Origin: JBARRO01 sp049644265
Lineage (GTDB): Bacteria; Bacteroidota; Ignavibacteria; UBA10030
Reading direction: 5' to 3'
Length of the DNA: 23,154 bases
Assembly (NCBI GenBank): GCA_049644265.1
Contig: JBARRO010000142.1
Location: 1-23,154, forward strand
The notes below the pieces were generated by a model. That model had not been told where the DNA came from. It did no database searches and saw nothing but the letters and a program-made list of their open reading frames with translations. This document shows positions 8,684 through 15,581 of the stretch, piece by piece. Positions within the stretch are counted from its first letter, which is position 1. Every line of letters begins with the position of its first letter. Position numbers and translations under genes: made by a program.

Positions 8684-9001
8684 TTGGCTGGTCAAAAAAT
8701 ACGGATCAAGCTCAAATCGTTCGACCACAGCCTGATTGACAAGTCGGCCGAAAAGATCATCAAGACGGTGAAGTCGACGGGTGCCGTCGTTTCCGGCCCG
8801 ATTCCCTTGCCGACAAAGCGGAGCCTCTACACGGTCAATCGTTCTCCGCACGTGGACAAGAAATCGAGAGAGCAGTTTGAAACCCGTTCCCATAAGCGTC
8901 TGATCGATATCCTGAACTCCACCAGCAAGACAGTCGACTCGTTGATGAAACTGGAATTGCCCGCGGGAGTGGACGTCGAGATCAAGGCGACGGGAAACTA
9001 A
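8684..9001 (+). CDS. rpsJ: 30S ribosomal protein S10
   Basis: S10 is a 30S head protein; free S10 pairs with NusB as part of antitermination complexes, and S10 can link transcribing polymerase to the ribosome through NusG. The 105-aa product is standard, with IRIKLKSFDHSLID, the PLPTKRSLYTVNRSPHVDKKSREQF-type central loop (split here for length: PLPTKRSLYTV then NRSPHVDKKSREQF) and a C-terminal LPAGVDVEIKATGN. The start is TTG at 8684, decided by the AGQKIRIKL N-terminus and an AAGGAG at 8672-8677 immediately after the tuf stop, 6 nt upstream. It is 12 nt from tuf, so str and S10 genes are joined, while the following rplC is set apart by a 76-nt structured spacer. Confidence 0.98.
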   Translation: MAGQKIRIKLKSFDHSLIDKSAEKIIKTVKSTGAVVSGPIPLPTKRSLYTVNRSPHVDKKSREQFETRSHKRLIDILNSTSKTVDSLMKLELPAGVDVEIKATGN

Positions 9002-9023
9002 CTGATCGTGGTTTGAGATTTGC

Positions 9024-9055
9024 CTGGGGATTGCGGTCGATGCCGCAATCCTCGG
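9024..9055 (+). promoter_or_regulatory. Strong hairpin in the rpsJ-rplC spacer
   Basis: GGATTGCGG (9028-9036), loop TCGATG, CCGCAATCC (9043-9051) is a perfect 9-bp stem. It extends outward by G-U, G-C, U-G and C-G pairs to 13 bp (9024-9055). It ends 9 nt before the AAGGAG of rplC. No T-run follows, so it is not an intrinsic terminator. The 76-nt spacer is one of the longest in the S10/spc region, where most are 5-30 nt. Candidate roles are an autoregulatory r-protein binding site (L4 controls the S10 operon in enterobacteria, though from upstream of rpsJ), an RNA-processing site, or a translational insulator. Confidence 0.65.
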
Positions 9056-9077
9056 TGGGATAACAAGGAGCAAAATT

Positions 9078-9704
9078 GTGAGTGGCATTTTAGGTAAGAA
9101 AGTCGGGATGACGAGCTTGTTTGACGAGAACGGCGAAGCGGTTCCCTGTACCGTCATCGAAGCCGGACCGTGTTACGTTACCCAGGTGAAAACAAAAGAC
9201 AAAGACGGGTATGATGCCGTGCAGCTCGGGTTTGACGAAAAGAAAGAGCGCCTGGTGAACAAACCCGCCAAGGGGCATTTTGCCAAGTCGGGAACGAAGT
9301 TCCTCCGCTTGACGAAGGAATTCCGGAATTCCAACGGAGCTTCCCCGAATGTCGGCTCGGAGATCAAGGTCGATATCTTTGCCCAGGGTGATATCGTTGA
9401 CGTGACGGGAAAATCGAAAGGGCGGGGCTTCCAGGGCGTGGTGAAGCGTCACCATTTCGGTGGAGTCGGCATGACAACGCACGGCCAGTCCGACCGCGTT
9501 CGCGCACCGGGATCCATCGGATCGAGTTCCTATCCTTCCCGGGTCTTCAAGGGTATGAGGATGGGTGGACGCATGGGATTTGAAAATGTGACGGTGAAAA
9601 ACCTCAAAGTGGTGAAAGTGATTCCCGAATCCAACATCCTGATCGTCAAAGGATCTGTCCCCGGCGCAATCAACGGATATCTCGAGATCGTCAAACATGT
9701 CTGA
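9078..9704 (+). CDS. rplC: 50S ribosomal protein L3
   Basis: L3 is an early 23S rRNA-binding protein whose long loop reaches towards the peptidyl transferase centre. The 208-aa product has the expected length, with the N-terminal GILGKKVGMTSLFDENGE, the KGRGFQGVVKRHHFGG and THGQSDRVRAPGSIG segments and GSVPGAINGYLEIVK near the end. The start is GTG at 9078 with AAGGAG at 9065-9070, 7 nt upstream; the ILGKKVGMT N-terminus leaves no good alternative. The Gln in the THGQSDRVR region corresponds to the methylated Gln of E. coli L3 by family knowledge. The stop lies 22 nt before the chosen rplD start. Confidence 0.98.
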   Translation: MSGILGKKVGMTSLFDENGEAVPCTVIEAGPCYVTQVKTKDKDGYDAVQLGFDEKKERLVNKPAKGHFAKSGTKFLRLTKEFRNSNGASPNVGSEIKVDIFAQGDIVDVTGKSKGRGFQGVVKRHHFGGVGMTTHGQSDRVRAPGSIGSSSYPSRVFKGMRMGGRMGFENVTVKNLKVVKVIPESNILIVKGSVPGAINGYLEIVKHV

Positions 9705-9726
9705 CAGCTCGCAGACAAGAGGAACT

Positions 9727-10356
9727 ATGGAAGTCGAAGTATTGAAAATAGATGGAACTGCAAGCGGGGAGAAAGTCGCGCTCGACCCTGCTATCTTTGG
9801 AATTGAACCGAATGACCATGCGATCTATCAGGCAATCCGCAGCATTCAGGCAAATCAGCGCCATGGTACGCACAAGGTAAAGCCCAGGAATGAAGTACGA
9901 GGAGGCGGAAAGAAGCCGTTCAAACAGAAAAAGACAGGCCGCGCGCGCGCGGGAACAACCCGGTCTCCGCTGTGGATTGGCGGCGGCTCCATCTTCGGAC
10001 CTCATCCGCATGACTATGTCGTAAAGCTTCCTGCAAAACTGCGTAAGCTTGCCCGGAAATCCGCGTTGAGTTACAAGGCGAAGGACAATTCGGTGCTGGT
10101 TGTGGAAGATTTCAACGTGGCGGCTCCCCGGACGAAGCAGGTCTTTTCCATTCTCAGAGCCCTCTCCCTCGACAAGAAGAAAACGTTGCTGCTCACGGCG
10201 AAATCGGACGCAACCTTGTTCAAGTCGGGGCGGAACATTCCAAAGCTCGACGTTCGCGAGGCAGACAAAGCCTCGACGTTTGAGATTCTGAAGAACCAGG
10301 TGCTTCTGATCCAAAAGAGCGCTGTCGAGGTGCTTCAAAAATCCTTAAAGAATTAG
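9727..10356 (+). CDS. rplD: 50S ribosomal protein L4
   Basis: L4 binds 23S rRNA and its extended loop forms part of the exit-tunnel constriction; in gamma-proteobacteria it also represses its own operon. From ATG 9727 the product is 209 aa, the usual size, beginning MEVEVLKIDG like other L4 proteins, with AGAGGA (9718-9723) close upstream. The frame stays open to another ATG at 9697 that overlaps the rplC stop and would add MSDSSQTRGT; this is possible but has no family support and a poor ribosome-binding site. The loop KKTGRARAGTTRSPLWIGGG is clear. Identity is certain; the start is about 75:25 in favour of 9727. Confidence 0.95.
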   Translation: MEVEVLKIDGTASGEKVALDPAIFGIEPNDHAIYQAIRSIQANQRHGTHKVKPRNEVRGGGKKPFKQKKTGRARAGTTRSPLWIGGGSIFGPHPHDYVVKLPAKLRKLARKSALSYKAKDNSVLVVEDFNVAAPRTKQVFSILRALSLDKKKTLLLTAKSDATLFKSGRNIPKLDVREADKASTFEILKNQVLLIQKSAVEVLQKSLKN

Positions 10357-10365
10357 GACGCGGCA

Positions 10366-10656
10366 ATGGTAGGAATATTGATTCGCCCAATCATTACGGA
10401 AAAGATCACGAGCCTTCAGGAGACGAGGCAGTACGCATTTGAAGTCCCCCTGGATGCCAACAAGATTGAAATCGAGAAAGCCGTTCATGATAAGTTTAAG
10501 GTTACCGTGGAAAGCGTTCGAACCCTTGTCGTCAAAGGAAAGCACAAGACGCAGTTGACGCGCAAAGGACGATTTGAAGGGCGGACGAAAAAGTGGAAGA
10601 AGGCGCTTGTCACGCTTAAGGAAGGCGACAAGATCGACTTTTTCGGAACTGCTTGA
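10366..10656 (+). CDS. rplW: 50S ribosomal protein L23
   Basis: L23 sits at the tunnel exit, where it docks trigger factor and SRP. The 96-aa product has the typical length, with ILIRPIITEKIT at the start, YAFEVPLDANKIEIEKAV, and the basic loop RKGRFEGRTKKWKKA before the last strand. ATG 10366 is 9 nt after the rplD stop, with AGGA at 10355-10358 overlapping that stop, so translation is probably coupled. Confidence 0.98.
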   Translation: MVGILIRPIITEKITSLQETRQYAFEVPLDANKIEIEKAVHDKFKVTVESVRTLVVKGKHKTQLTRKGRFEGRTKKWKKALVTLKEGDKIDFFGTA

Positions 10657-10677
10657 TCAGGAAAGTCTGAGTAACGT

Positions 10678-11511
10678 ATGGCCATTCGAAAACTACGACC
10701 GATGACTCCCGCGACGAGATTCTATTCAATCTCGACGTTTGAGGAAATCACAAAAACACAGCCGACAAAATCCCTGCTTGCGCCGATCAAGAAATCCGGC
10801 GGACGCAATAGTATGGGCCGTATTACCTCACGCCATCGCGGAGGCGGTCACAAGAGGATGTATCGGATTGTCGATTTCAAACGCGACAAGATTGGGATTG
10901 AGGGAAAAGTTGCAGCGATCGAGTATGATCCGAACCGCTCCTGCCGGATTGCGCTCATATATTATCCGGACGGAGAGAAGCGGTACATCCTTGCTCCGGA
11001 AGGAATCAAAGTTGGTTCCAAAGTAGCTTCCGGCCCGGGAGTTGAGGTTCAGACGGGAAACAGCATGCCGCTTGCGAACATTCCTGCCGGGACGTTTGTC
11101 CATAACGTTGAGCTGAAACCGGGGAAAGGCGGACAGTTGGGGCGGAGCGCGGGAAACTCCCTGCAGTTGATGGCAAAAGAGGGAGACTTCGTCACGGTCA
11201 AGCTGCCTTCGGGAGAAGTCAGGAAAATCGCCGGCACTTGTTCCGCAACAATCGGAATCGTCGGCAACGTGGATCATGAAAACATCAGCGTTGGCAAGGC
11301 CGGCCGTTCTCGCTGGCTCGGCATACGCCCCCAGACGCGCGGTATGGCGATGAATCCGGTTGACCACCCCATGGGCGGCGGCGAAGGCAAATCGAAAAGC
11401 GGCGGTGGCTGGCAGCATCCGGTTTCTCCCTGGGGAAAATATGCCAAGGGACTGAAAACACGAAAACGAAAGAATCAGTCGAACAAGTACATTGTCAAAC
11501 GTCGGAAGTAA
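10678..11511 (+). CDS. rplB: 50S ribosomal protein L2
   Basis: L2 is among the most conserved r-proteins. It is needed for subunit association and for organising the peptidyl transferase centre. The 277-aa product is slightly longer than E. coli's 273, with GGRNSMGRITSRHRGGGHKR, an OB-type domain and SH3-like domain, and the C-terminal KYIVKRRK. His230 corresponds to the functionally important His229 of E. coli and is present in NPVDHPMGGGEG. The second His of the usual DHPHGG is Met232, a state I recall from Bacteroidota/Chlorobi. ATG 10678 follows rplW by 21 nt; an AGGAAAG lies rather far upstream (10659-10665). Confidence 0.98.
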   Translation: MAIRKLRPMTPATRFYSISTFEEITKTQPTKSLLAPIKKSGGRNSMGRITSRHRGGGHKRMYRIVDFKRDKIGIEGKVAAIEYDPNRSCRIALIYYPDGEKRYILAPEGIKVGSKVASGPGVEVQTGNSMPLANIPAGTFVHNVELKPGKGGQLGRSAGNSLQLMAKEGDFVTVKLPSGEVRKIAGTCSATIGIVGNVDHENISVGKAGRSRWLGIRPQTRGMAMNPVDHPMGGGEGKSKSGGGWQHPVSPWGKYAKGLKTRKRKNQSNKYIVKRRK

Positions 11512-11542
11512 AACGCACTCTCACGGAAGTGATTAAAAATCT

Positions 11543-11830
11543 ATGAGCCGTTCACTTAAAAAGGGTCCTTACGTTGACCCGAAGCTGCAGAAAAAAGTTG
11601 AAGCGCTGAACAAATCGAATCAGAAGCGCGTCATTAAGACGTGGGCGAGGTCCAGCACGATCACACCGGATTTCGTCGGGCACACGTTTGCAGTGCATAA
11701 CGGCAATAAGTTCATTCCCGTCTATGTCCACGAGGCCATGGTAGGCCATAAGCTCGGCGAGTTCGCGCCGACAAGGATCTTCCGGGCTCATCCGGGCATC
11801 AAGAGCGAAACGACAACGACCCCGGCGTAA
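11543..11830 (+). CDS. rpsS: 30S ribosomal protein S19
   Basis: S19 is a 30S head protein that pairs with S13 and contacts A-site tRNA and the B1 bridges. The 95-aa product has the family signature: MSRSLKKGPYVD, KTWARSSTITPDFVGHTFAVHNG and the HKLGEFAPTRIFR block. The C-terminus is a short Thr/Pro tail. ATG 11543 lies 31 nt after rplB, with a modest GGAAGTGA at 11525-11532. Confidence 0.98.
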   Translation: MSRSLKKGPYVDPKLQKKVEALNKSNQKRVIKTWARSSTITPDFVGHTFAVHNGNKFIPVYVHEAMVGHKLGEFAPTRIFRAHPGIKSETTTTPA

Positions 11831-11841
11831 AGAGAATACTC

Positions 11842-12309
11842 ATGGAAGCAAAAGCAATCAATCGTTTTATCGGAACCTCGCCGCGCAAGATGCGGCTCGT
11901 CATCGATCTTATCCGCGGCCGGGCTGTGGAAGATGCGCTCAGCATCCTCCACTTTGCTCCAAAGCATGCGGCCCGGACTGCGGAAAAAGTTTTGCGCTCG
12001 GCCATTTCAAACTTCCAGAACAAGGATGAATCCGGGCGGGTGGACACTGCGACACTGTTCGTCAAAGAGGTGTTTGTAAACGGTGGTCCCACGGCAAAAC
12101 GAGTCCTTCCCGCTCCCATGGGACGCGCGTTCCGGGTCCGGAAGCGTTCGAACCATGTCACAGTCATCATCGGACAGAGGGTGGCAACAACTGTTGCACC
12201 ACGTCTGTCGACGGGAAAGCCGGGAACAAAATCGAAAGAAGTGAAGCCGAAAGAGCCGAAGACCAAAGTGGCCAAGGCAACAGAGAAATCAACTGCGGCA
12301 GTAAGTTAA
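11842..12309 (+). CDS. rplV: 50S ribosomal protein L22 with extended C-terminal tail
   Basis: L22 binds 23S rRNA domains and its beta-hairpin lines the exit tunnel near the macrolide region. Residues 1-112 are a standard L22: SPRKMRLVIDLIRGR, the ISNFQNK helix and the tunnel hairpin around 83-105 (GPTAKRVLPAPMGRAFRVRK) ending in HVTVII. Residues 113-155 are a low-complexity extension rich in Lys, Thr, Pro and Ala, so the protein is about 45 residues longer than the 110 aa of E. coli L22. ATG 11842 is 11 nt after rpsS with only a weak AGAGA ahead. The tail is in frame, ends in a clean TAA, and runs to 13 nt before rpsC. Confidence 0.97.
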   Translation: MEAKAINRFIGTSPRKMRLVIDLIRGRAVEDALSILHFAPKHAARTAEKVLRSAISNFQNKDESGRVDTATLFVKEVFVNGGPTAKRVLPAPMGRAFRVRKRSNHVTVIIGQRVATTVAPRLSTGKPGTKSKEVKPKEPKTKVAKATEKSTAAVS

Positions 12310-12322
12310 ACCGGAGGATCGT

Positions 12323-12964
12323 TTGGGACAAAAAACCAATCCAAATGGGTTTCGTTTAGGGGTAGTTCGTGCATGGGATGCGAACTGGTACGATGACAAG
12401 AGCTTCGCAAGCAAGCTGCAGGAAGACATTGTCGTCCGCAACTATGTGCGCAATAGATTGAAGAAAGCGGGGATTTCAAGGATTCAGATCGATCGCACAC
12501 CGAAACGCGCCGTGATTACGATTCACACATCCAGACCCGGTGTGGTTATTGGGAAAAGCGGCAAGGAAATCGCCCAGTTGGAAGAGGAACTGAAGAAGGT
12601 TACGTCGAAGGACGTGAAGATTCTGATTCATGAGATCAAAAGACCCGAGCTTGACTCGTACCTGGTTGCCGAGGCAATTGCCGGACAGCTGGAAGGAAGG
12701 ATCTCTTTCCGGAGGGCGATGAAGCAGGCGATCACGGCATCCATGCGGATGGGAGCAGAGGGGATTCGCGTGAAGTGCGGAGGAAGGCTGGGGGGAGCCG
12801 AAATTGCCAGAACCGAGCAGTACAAAGAGGGTCGGATTCCACTGCAGACGTTACGGGCGGATATCGACTACGCGGCGGCAACGGCTCATACCATTTACGG
12901 AGCCATTGGTGTAAAGGTGTGGATCTGCAAAGGCGAGATCCTCGGCGGAGTCACACGATCATAA
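12323..12964 (+). CDS. rpsC: 30S ribosomal protein S3
   Basis: S3 lies on the solvent side of the 30S head at the mRNA entry channel and forms part of the ribosomal helicase with S4 and S5. The 213-aa product has the type II KH domain with GKSG at 77-80 and the C-terminal domain (MRMGAEGIRVKCGGRLGGAEIAR, ADIDYA, GVKVWICKGE). The start is TTG at 12323, set by GQKTNPNGFRLG and a strong GGAGGA at 12313-12318. E. coli S3 is about 20 residues longer at the C-terminus, so this is the compact form. Confidence 0.98.
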   Translation: MGQKTNPNGFRLGVVRAWDANWYDDKSFASKLQEDIVVRNYVRNRLKKAGISRIQIDRTPKRAVITIHTSRPGVVIGKSGKEIAQLEEELKKVTSKDVKILIHEIKRPELDSYLVAEAIAGQLEGRISFRRAMKQAITASMRMGAEGIRVKCGGRLGGAEIARTEQYKEGRIPLQTLRADIDYAAATAHTIYGAIGVKVWICKGEILGGVTRS

Positions 12965-12974
12965 GGAATGACCC

Positions 12975-13397
12975 ATGTTAATGCCGAAGCGAGTCAAATT
13001 CAGAAAATCACAGCGCGGACGCATGCGCGGAAAAGCCACGCGCGGATCGAGCGTTGCGTTCGGGGATTTTGGCCTGAAGGCAATGGAGCCGGGCTGGATT
13101 ACCCAGCGCCAGATTGAAGCATCACGCGTCGCACTGACGAGAATGATGAAGCGGGAAGGAAAAGTCTGGATTCGGATATTCCCCGATAAACCTGTTACCA
13201 AGAAGCCGGCAGAGACACGCATGGGAAGCGGTAAGGGAATTCCTGAATTTTGGGTGGCGGTGGTAAAACCGGGAAGAATCCTCTTCGAGCTTGGCGGCAT
13301 CAACAGAACGCTCGCCGCGGAGGCAATGCAGCTTGCCAAGCACAAACTTCCCATCAAGACGAAGTTCGTTACCCGAATCGATTACGAAGGGGCCTGA
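12975..13397 (+). CDS. rplP: 50S ribosomal protein L16
   Basis: L16 binds late in 50S assembly and positions A-site tRNA near the peptidyl transferase centre. The 140-aa product has MLMPKRVKFRKSQRGRM at the start, AMEPGWITQRQIEASRVA in the middle, and the ETRMGSGKGIPEFWVAVVKPG segment, which contains the Arg homologous to the hydroxylated Arg81 of E. coli. ATG 12975 has AAGGAA at 12963-12968 overlapping the rpsC stop. Confidence 0.98.
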   Translation: MLMPKRVKFRKSQRGRMRGKATRGSSVAFGDFGLKAMEPGWITQRQIEASRVALTRMMKREGKVWIRIFPDKPVTKKPAETRMGSGKGIPEFWVAVVKPGRILFELGGINRTLAAEAMQLAKHKLPIKTKFVTRIDYEGA

Positions 13398-13405
13398 GGT
13401 CAATC

Positions 13406-13636
13406 ATGAAAGCATTTGAGTTTCGAAAATTGTCGGATACCGAACTGCAGAAGAGGATCCAGGAAGAACAGGAAAACCTCTCGAACCTGCAGTTTCAAAA
13501 GGTCATCGGACAACTCGAGAATCCCATGAAGCTCGGCCATATCCGAAAGGATATCGCTCGAATGAAAACAATCCTTCAGGAACGGAAGACGGCTCCGGTC
13601 GCTCCGCAACCTGAGACAGAACAGCCGAAAGCGTGA
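13406..13636 (+). CDS. rpmC: 50S ribosomal protein L29
   Basis: L29 is a small helical-hairpin protein at the tunnel exit beside L23 and contributes to SRP and trigger-factor docking. From ATG 13406 the product is 76 aa: two long helices containing LSDTELQKRIQEEQENL and GHIRKDIARMKTILQER, then a Pro/Glu/Gln tail that makes it about 10 residues longer than E. coli L29. The frame stays open further upstream inside rplP, but MKAFEFRKLS is the family N-terminus and TGAGGT (13395-13400), which includes the rplP stop, is a usable ribosome-binding site. Confidence 0.96.
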   Translation: MKAFEFRKLSDTELQKRIQEEQENLSNLQFQKVIGQLENPMKLGHIRKDIARMKTILQERKTAPVAPQPETEQPKA

Positions 13637-13638
13637 CT

Positions 13639-13917
13639 ATGACAGACGCAACAGCCGCAACCCCCGGACGATCGCAGCGGAAGGTTCGAATTGGGAAAGT
13701 CCTCAGCAACAAGATGCAAAAGAGTATCGTCGTTGCTCTCGAACGAAAAGTGCCGCATCCTTTGTACAAGAAGTACTATCGTCTGACTTCCACGCTCATG
13801 GCGCACGACGAGAAGCGGGAAGCGGGAATAGGCGACGTTGTAAAAATCATGGAAACCCGCCCGCTGAGCAAAAACAAACGGTGGCGGCTCGTCGAGATCA
13901 TCGAAAAAGCGAAGTAA
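13639..13917 (+). CDS. rpsQ: 30S ribosomal protein S17
   Basis: S17 is a primary 16S rRNA-binding OB-fold protein of the 30S body. From ATG 13639 it is 92 aa, with an extra Ala/Thr-rich N-terminus of about 12 residues before RKVRIGKVLSNKMQKS, then VALERKVPHPLYKKYYR, AGIGDVVKI and ETRPLSKNKRWRLVE. An in-frame GTG at 13633 overlaps the rpmC TGA (GTGA) and would add two residues; either start could be used. There is no clear Shine-Dalgarno sequence, and the 2-nt gap suggests translation coupled to rpmC. Confidence 0.95.
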   Translation: MTDATAATPGRSQRKVRIGKVLSNKMQKSIVVALERKVPHPLYKKYYRLTSTLMAHDEKREAGIGDVVKIMETRPLSKNKRWRLVEIIEKAK

Positions 13918-13938
13918 CGCAGACCCAAAGGGATAGCA

Positions 13939-14307
13939 ATGATTCAGGAAGAAACTAACTTAGTCGTCGCGGACAATTCGGGTGCGAAGAAAATCCGTTG
14001 CATTCGAGTCCTGGGCGGTCACGACAGGCGTTATGCAAGCGTCGGAGACCTCATCGTCGTAGCCGTCAAGAGTGCGATTCCCGGAGCACCGGTAAAAAAG
14101 GGAGAGGTTTCGCGCGCGGTGGTAGTCCGGACCAAGAAGGAGATCCGGCGAAAAGATGGCTCGTTCATTCGGTTCGATGAGAACGCCGCCGTCCTGCTGA
14201 ATCAGCAGGGCGAGCCGAGAGGCACCCGCATCTTTGGACCTGTTGCACGGGAGTTGCGTGAGAGACAATTCATGAAAATCATTTCACTTGCACCGGAAGT
14301 TCTCTAA
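13939..14307 (+). CDS. rplN: 50S ribosomal protein L14
   Basis: L14 forms part of an intersubunit bridge with 16S helix 14 and is the docking site of the silencing factor RsfS. The 122-aa product is canonical: MIQEETNLVVADNSGAK, the GDLIVVAVKSA strand, KGEVSRAVVVRTKKEIRR, RGTRIFGPVARELR and ISLAPEVL at the end. ATG 13939 has AAAGGGA at 13927-13933. It is the first gene of the classical spc set, but no promoter or terminator separates it from rpsQ (21-nt gap). Confidence 0.98.
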   Translation: MIQEETNLVVADNSGAKKIRCIRVLGGHDRRYASVGDLIVVAVKSAIPGAPVKKGEVSRAVVVRTKKEIRRKDGSFIRFDENAAVLLNQQGEPRGTRIFGPVARELRERQFMKIISLAPEVL

Positions 14308-14312
14308 CCACT

Positions 14313-14648
14313 ATGGCACAAAGTCTGCACGTTCATAAGAATGACACGGTCGTAGTAATATCCGGCAACTCCGTCGGGAAACAGGGAAAAGTGCTGAAGG
14401 TATTCCCCGACCACAATCGGGTCATTATCGAAAGTGTCAATATTGTCAAGCGGGCCACTCGGCCCTCACAGAAAAACCCGCAGGGCGGAGTTGTGCAAAA
14501 AGAAGGCTCCATATCCGCCTCGAATGTGATGGTCGTGTGTCCAAAGTGCGGCAAACCGACACGGCTCGGCCGCGCGCACGTCACCGACCCGACGAGCAAC
14601 AAGAAGAAAACGATGCGCGTCTGTAAACAATGTAGCGAGATGTTTTAA
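14313..14648 (+). CDS. rplX: 50S ribosomal protein L24, zinc-ribbon form
   Basis: L24 is an assembly initiator that binds the 5' part of 23S rRNA through a KOW domain. The 111-aa product has the KOW motif at about 10-37 (DTVVVISGNSVGKQGKVLKV) and the NIVKRATRPSQKNPQGG loop. C76, C79, C104 and C107 (CPKC, CKQC) form a C4 zinc site like that of Thermus L24, which E. coli L24 lacks. ATG 14313 is 5 nt after the rplN stop and has no recognisable Shine-Dalgarno sequence, so coupling is likely. Confidence 0.97.
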   Translation: MAQSLHVHKNDTVVVISGNSVGKQGKVLKVFPDHNRVIIESVNIVKRATRPSQKNPQGGVVQKEGSISASNVMVVCPKCGKPTRLGRAHVTDPTSNKKKTMRVCKQCSEMF

Positions 14649-14658
14649 GGATCGATCC

Positions 14659-15354
14659 ATGGCAGAAGAAAAACCTCCACAAAAAGAAAAAGAAAAGGCT
14701 CCCAAAAAGGAGAAAGGGGCAAAACCCGGAGCTCCGGCTGCAGCAAAAGAAACTGCTGTCCAGGAAAAGGGCGTACCGGCGCGATTGTTTGACCGGTATA
14801 AGAAGGATGCGATCCCTGCGCTGATGAAGCGCTTTCAGTACGGGAGCATTATGCAGGTTCCGAGACTGGAAAAGATTGCCATCAACATCGGTGTAGGCCA
14901 GGCAACGCAGGACCCGAAACTGCTCGATGCAGCTGTCCGGGAACTCGAAGCCATCACGGGCCAGAAGGTCTCTATCACGCGGTCGAAGAAAGCCATCTCG
15001 AACTTCAAACTGCGGGAGAATCTGCCGATCGGTTGCCGGGTGACGCTTCGCCGGGCGAGGATGTACGAATTTCTTGACCGGTTTATCAGCGTCGCATTGC
15101 CTCGTGTCCGGGATTTTCGCGGTGTGTCGGATAAGTCATTCGACGGCCACGGCAATTATACCGTCGGAGTCAAGGAACAGATCATTTTTCCGGAAATCGA
15201 CGTTGACAAGGTTTCCAGAATTACCGGCATGGACATTACGTTCGTGACGACGGCAGAAACGGACGTCGAAGCCTACGAGTTGTTGAAGGAACTTGGGATG
15301 CCGTTCTTGAAGCGGCAGGAAGTTGTTCAAACCGCAACCCCGATCAACACATAA
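14659..15354 (+). CDS. rplE: 50S ribosomal protein L5 with N-terminal extension
   Basis: L5 binds 5S rRNA, contacts P-site tRNA and forms a bridge to S13. The core (about 42-231) is typical: RYKKDAIPALMKRF, MQVPRLEKIAINIGVG, AITGQKVSITRSKKAISNFKLRE, RDFRGVSDKSFDGHGNYTVG and the C-terminal helix. The first 41 residues are an extra low-complexity segment, with about ten Lys, seven Glu and many Ala and Pro, absent from ordinary 179-187-aa L5 proteins. ATG 14659 has AAGGA at 14647-14651 with good spacing. An in-frame TTG at 14785 would give a normal-length protein but lacks a ribosome-binding site and would leave a 136-nt gap, so I favour the long form. Confidence 0.95.
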   Translation: MAEEKPPQKEKEKAPKKEKGAKPGAPAAAKETAVQEKGVPARLFDRYKKDAIPALMKRFQYGSIMQVPRLEKIAINIGVGQATQDPKLLDAAVRELEAITGQKVSITRSKKAISNFKLRENLPIGCRVTLRRARMYEFLDRFISVALPRVRDFRGVSDKSFDGHGNYTVGVKEQIIFPEIDVDKVSRITGMDITFVTTAETDVEAYELLKELGMPFLKRQEVVQTATPINT

Positions 15355-15372
15355 TCGCACAAAGGAGCAAGC

Positions 15373-15558
15373 GTGGCACGTCTGGCAATGATCGTCAAGG
15401 CGAAGAGAACGCCGAAATACAAGGTGCGTCAGCATAACCGGTGCGGTATCTGCGGTCGACCGAGAGCCTATTATCGGAAATTTGGTATCTGTCGCATTTG
15501 TTTAAGAAAGCTGGCTCTCGACGGGAAAATCCCGGGAGTCCGTAAAGCAAGTTGGTGA
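15373..15558 (+). CDS. rpsN: 30S ribosomal protein S14, zinc-dependent (type Z)
   Basis: S14 is a 30S head protein between S3, S10 and S19. This 61-aa short form carries the four-cysteine zinc site C24-X2-C27-X12-C40-X2-C43 (CGIC, CRIC) and ends in IPGVRKASW, typical of type Z S14 rather than the 89-101-aa zinc-free form. The start is GTG at 15373 with AAAGGAG at 15361-15367, 5 nt upstream. The zinc form is informative for lineage: I recall most Bacteroidia and Chlorobium having the longer zinc-free protein. Confidence 0.98.
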   Translation: MARLAMIVKAKRTPKYKVRQHNRCGICGRPRAYYRKFGICRICLRKLALDGKIPGVRKASW

Positions 15559-15581
15559 ATCTATAAGAAAGAACTCTGCCG

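Noticed and set aside
9013..9041. TTGAGA as a -35 box for a promoter in the rpsJ-rplC gap
   Set aside because: At 16-18 bp downstream there is only GC-rich hairpin sequence and nothing like TATAAT.
9024..9055. rpsJ-rplC hairpin as an intrinsic terminator
   Set aside because: The stem is followed by TGGTGGG-like sequence, not a T-run, and essential genes continue at once.
13250..13405. Upstream in-frame extension of rpmC inside rplP
   Set aside because: It would overlap the conserved end of L16 in another frame; L29 proteins start at MKAFEFRKLS.
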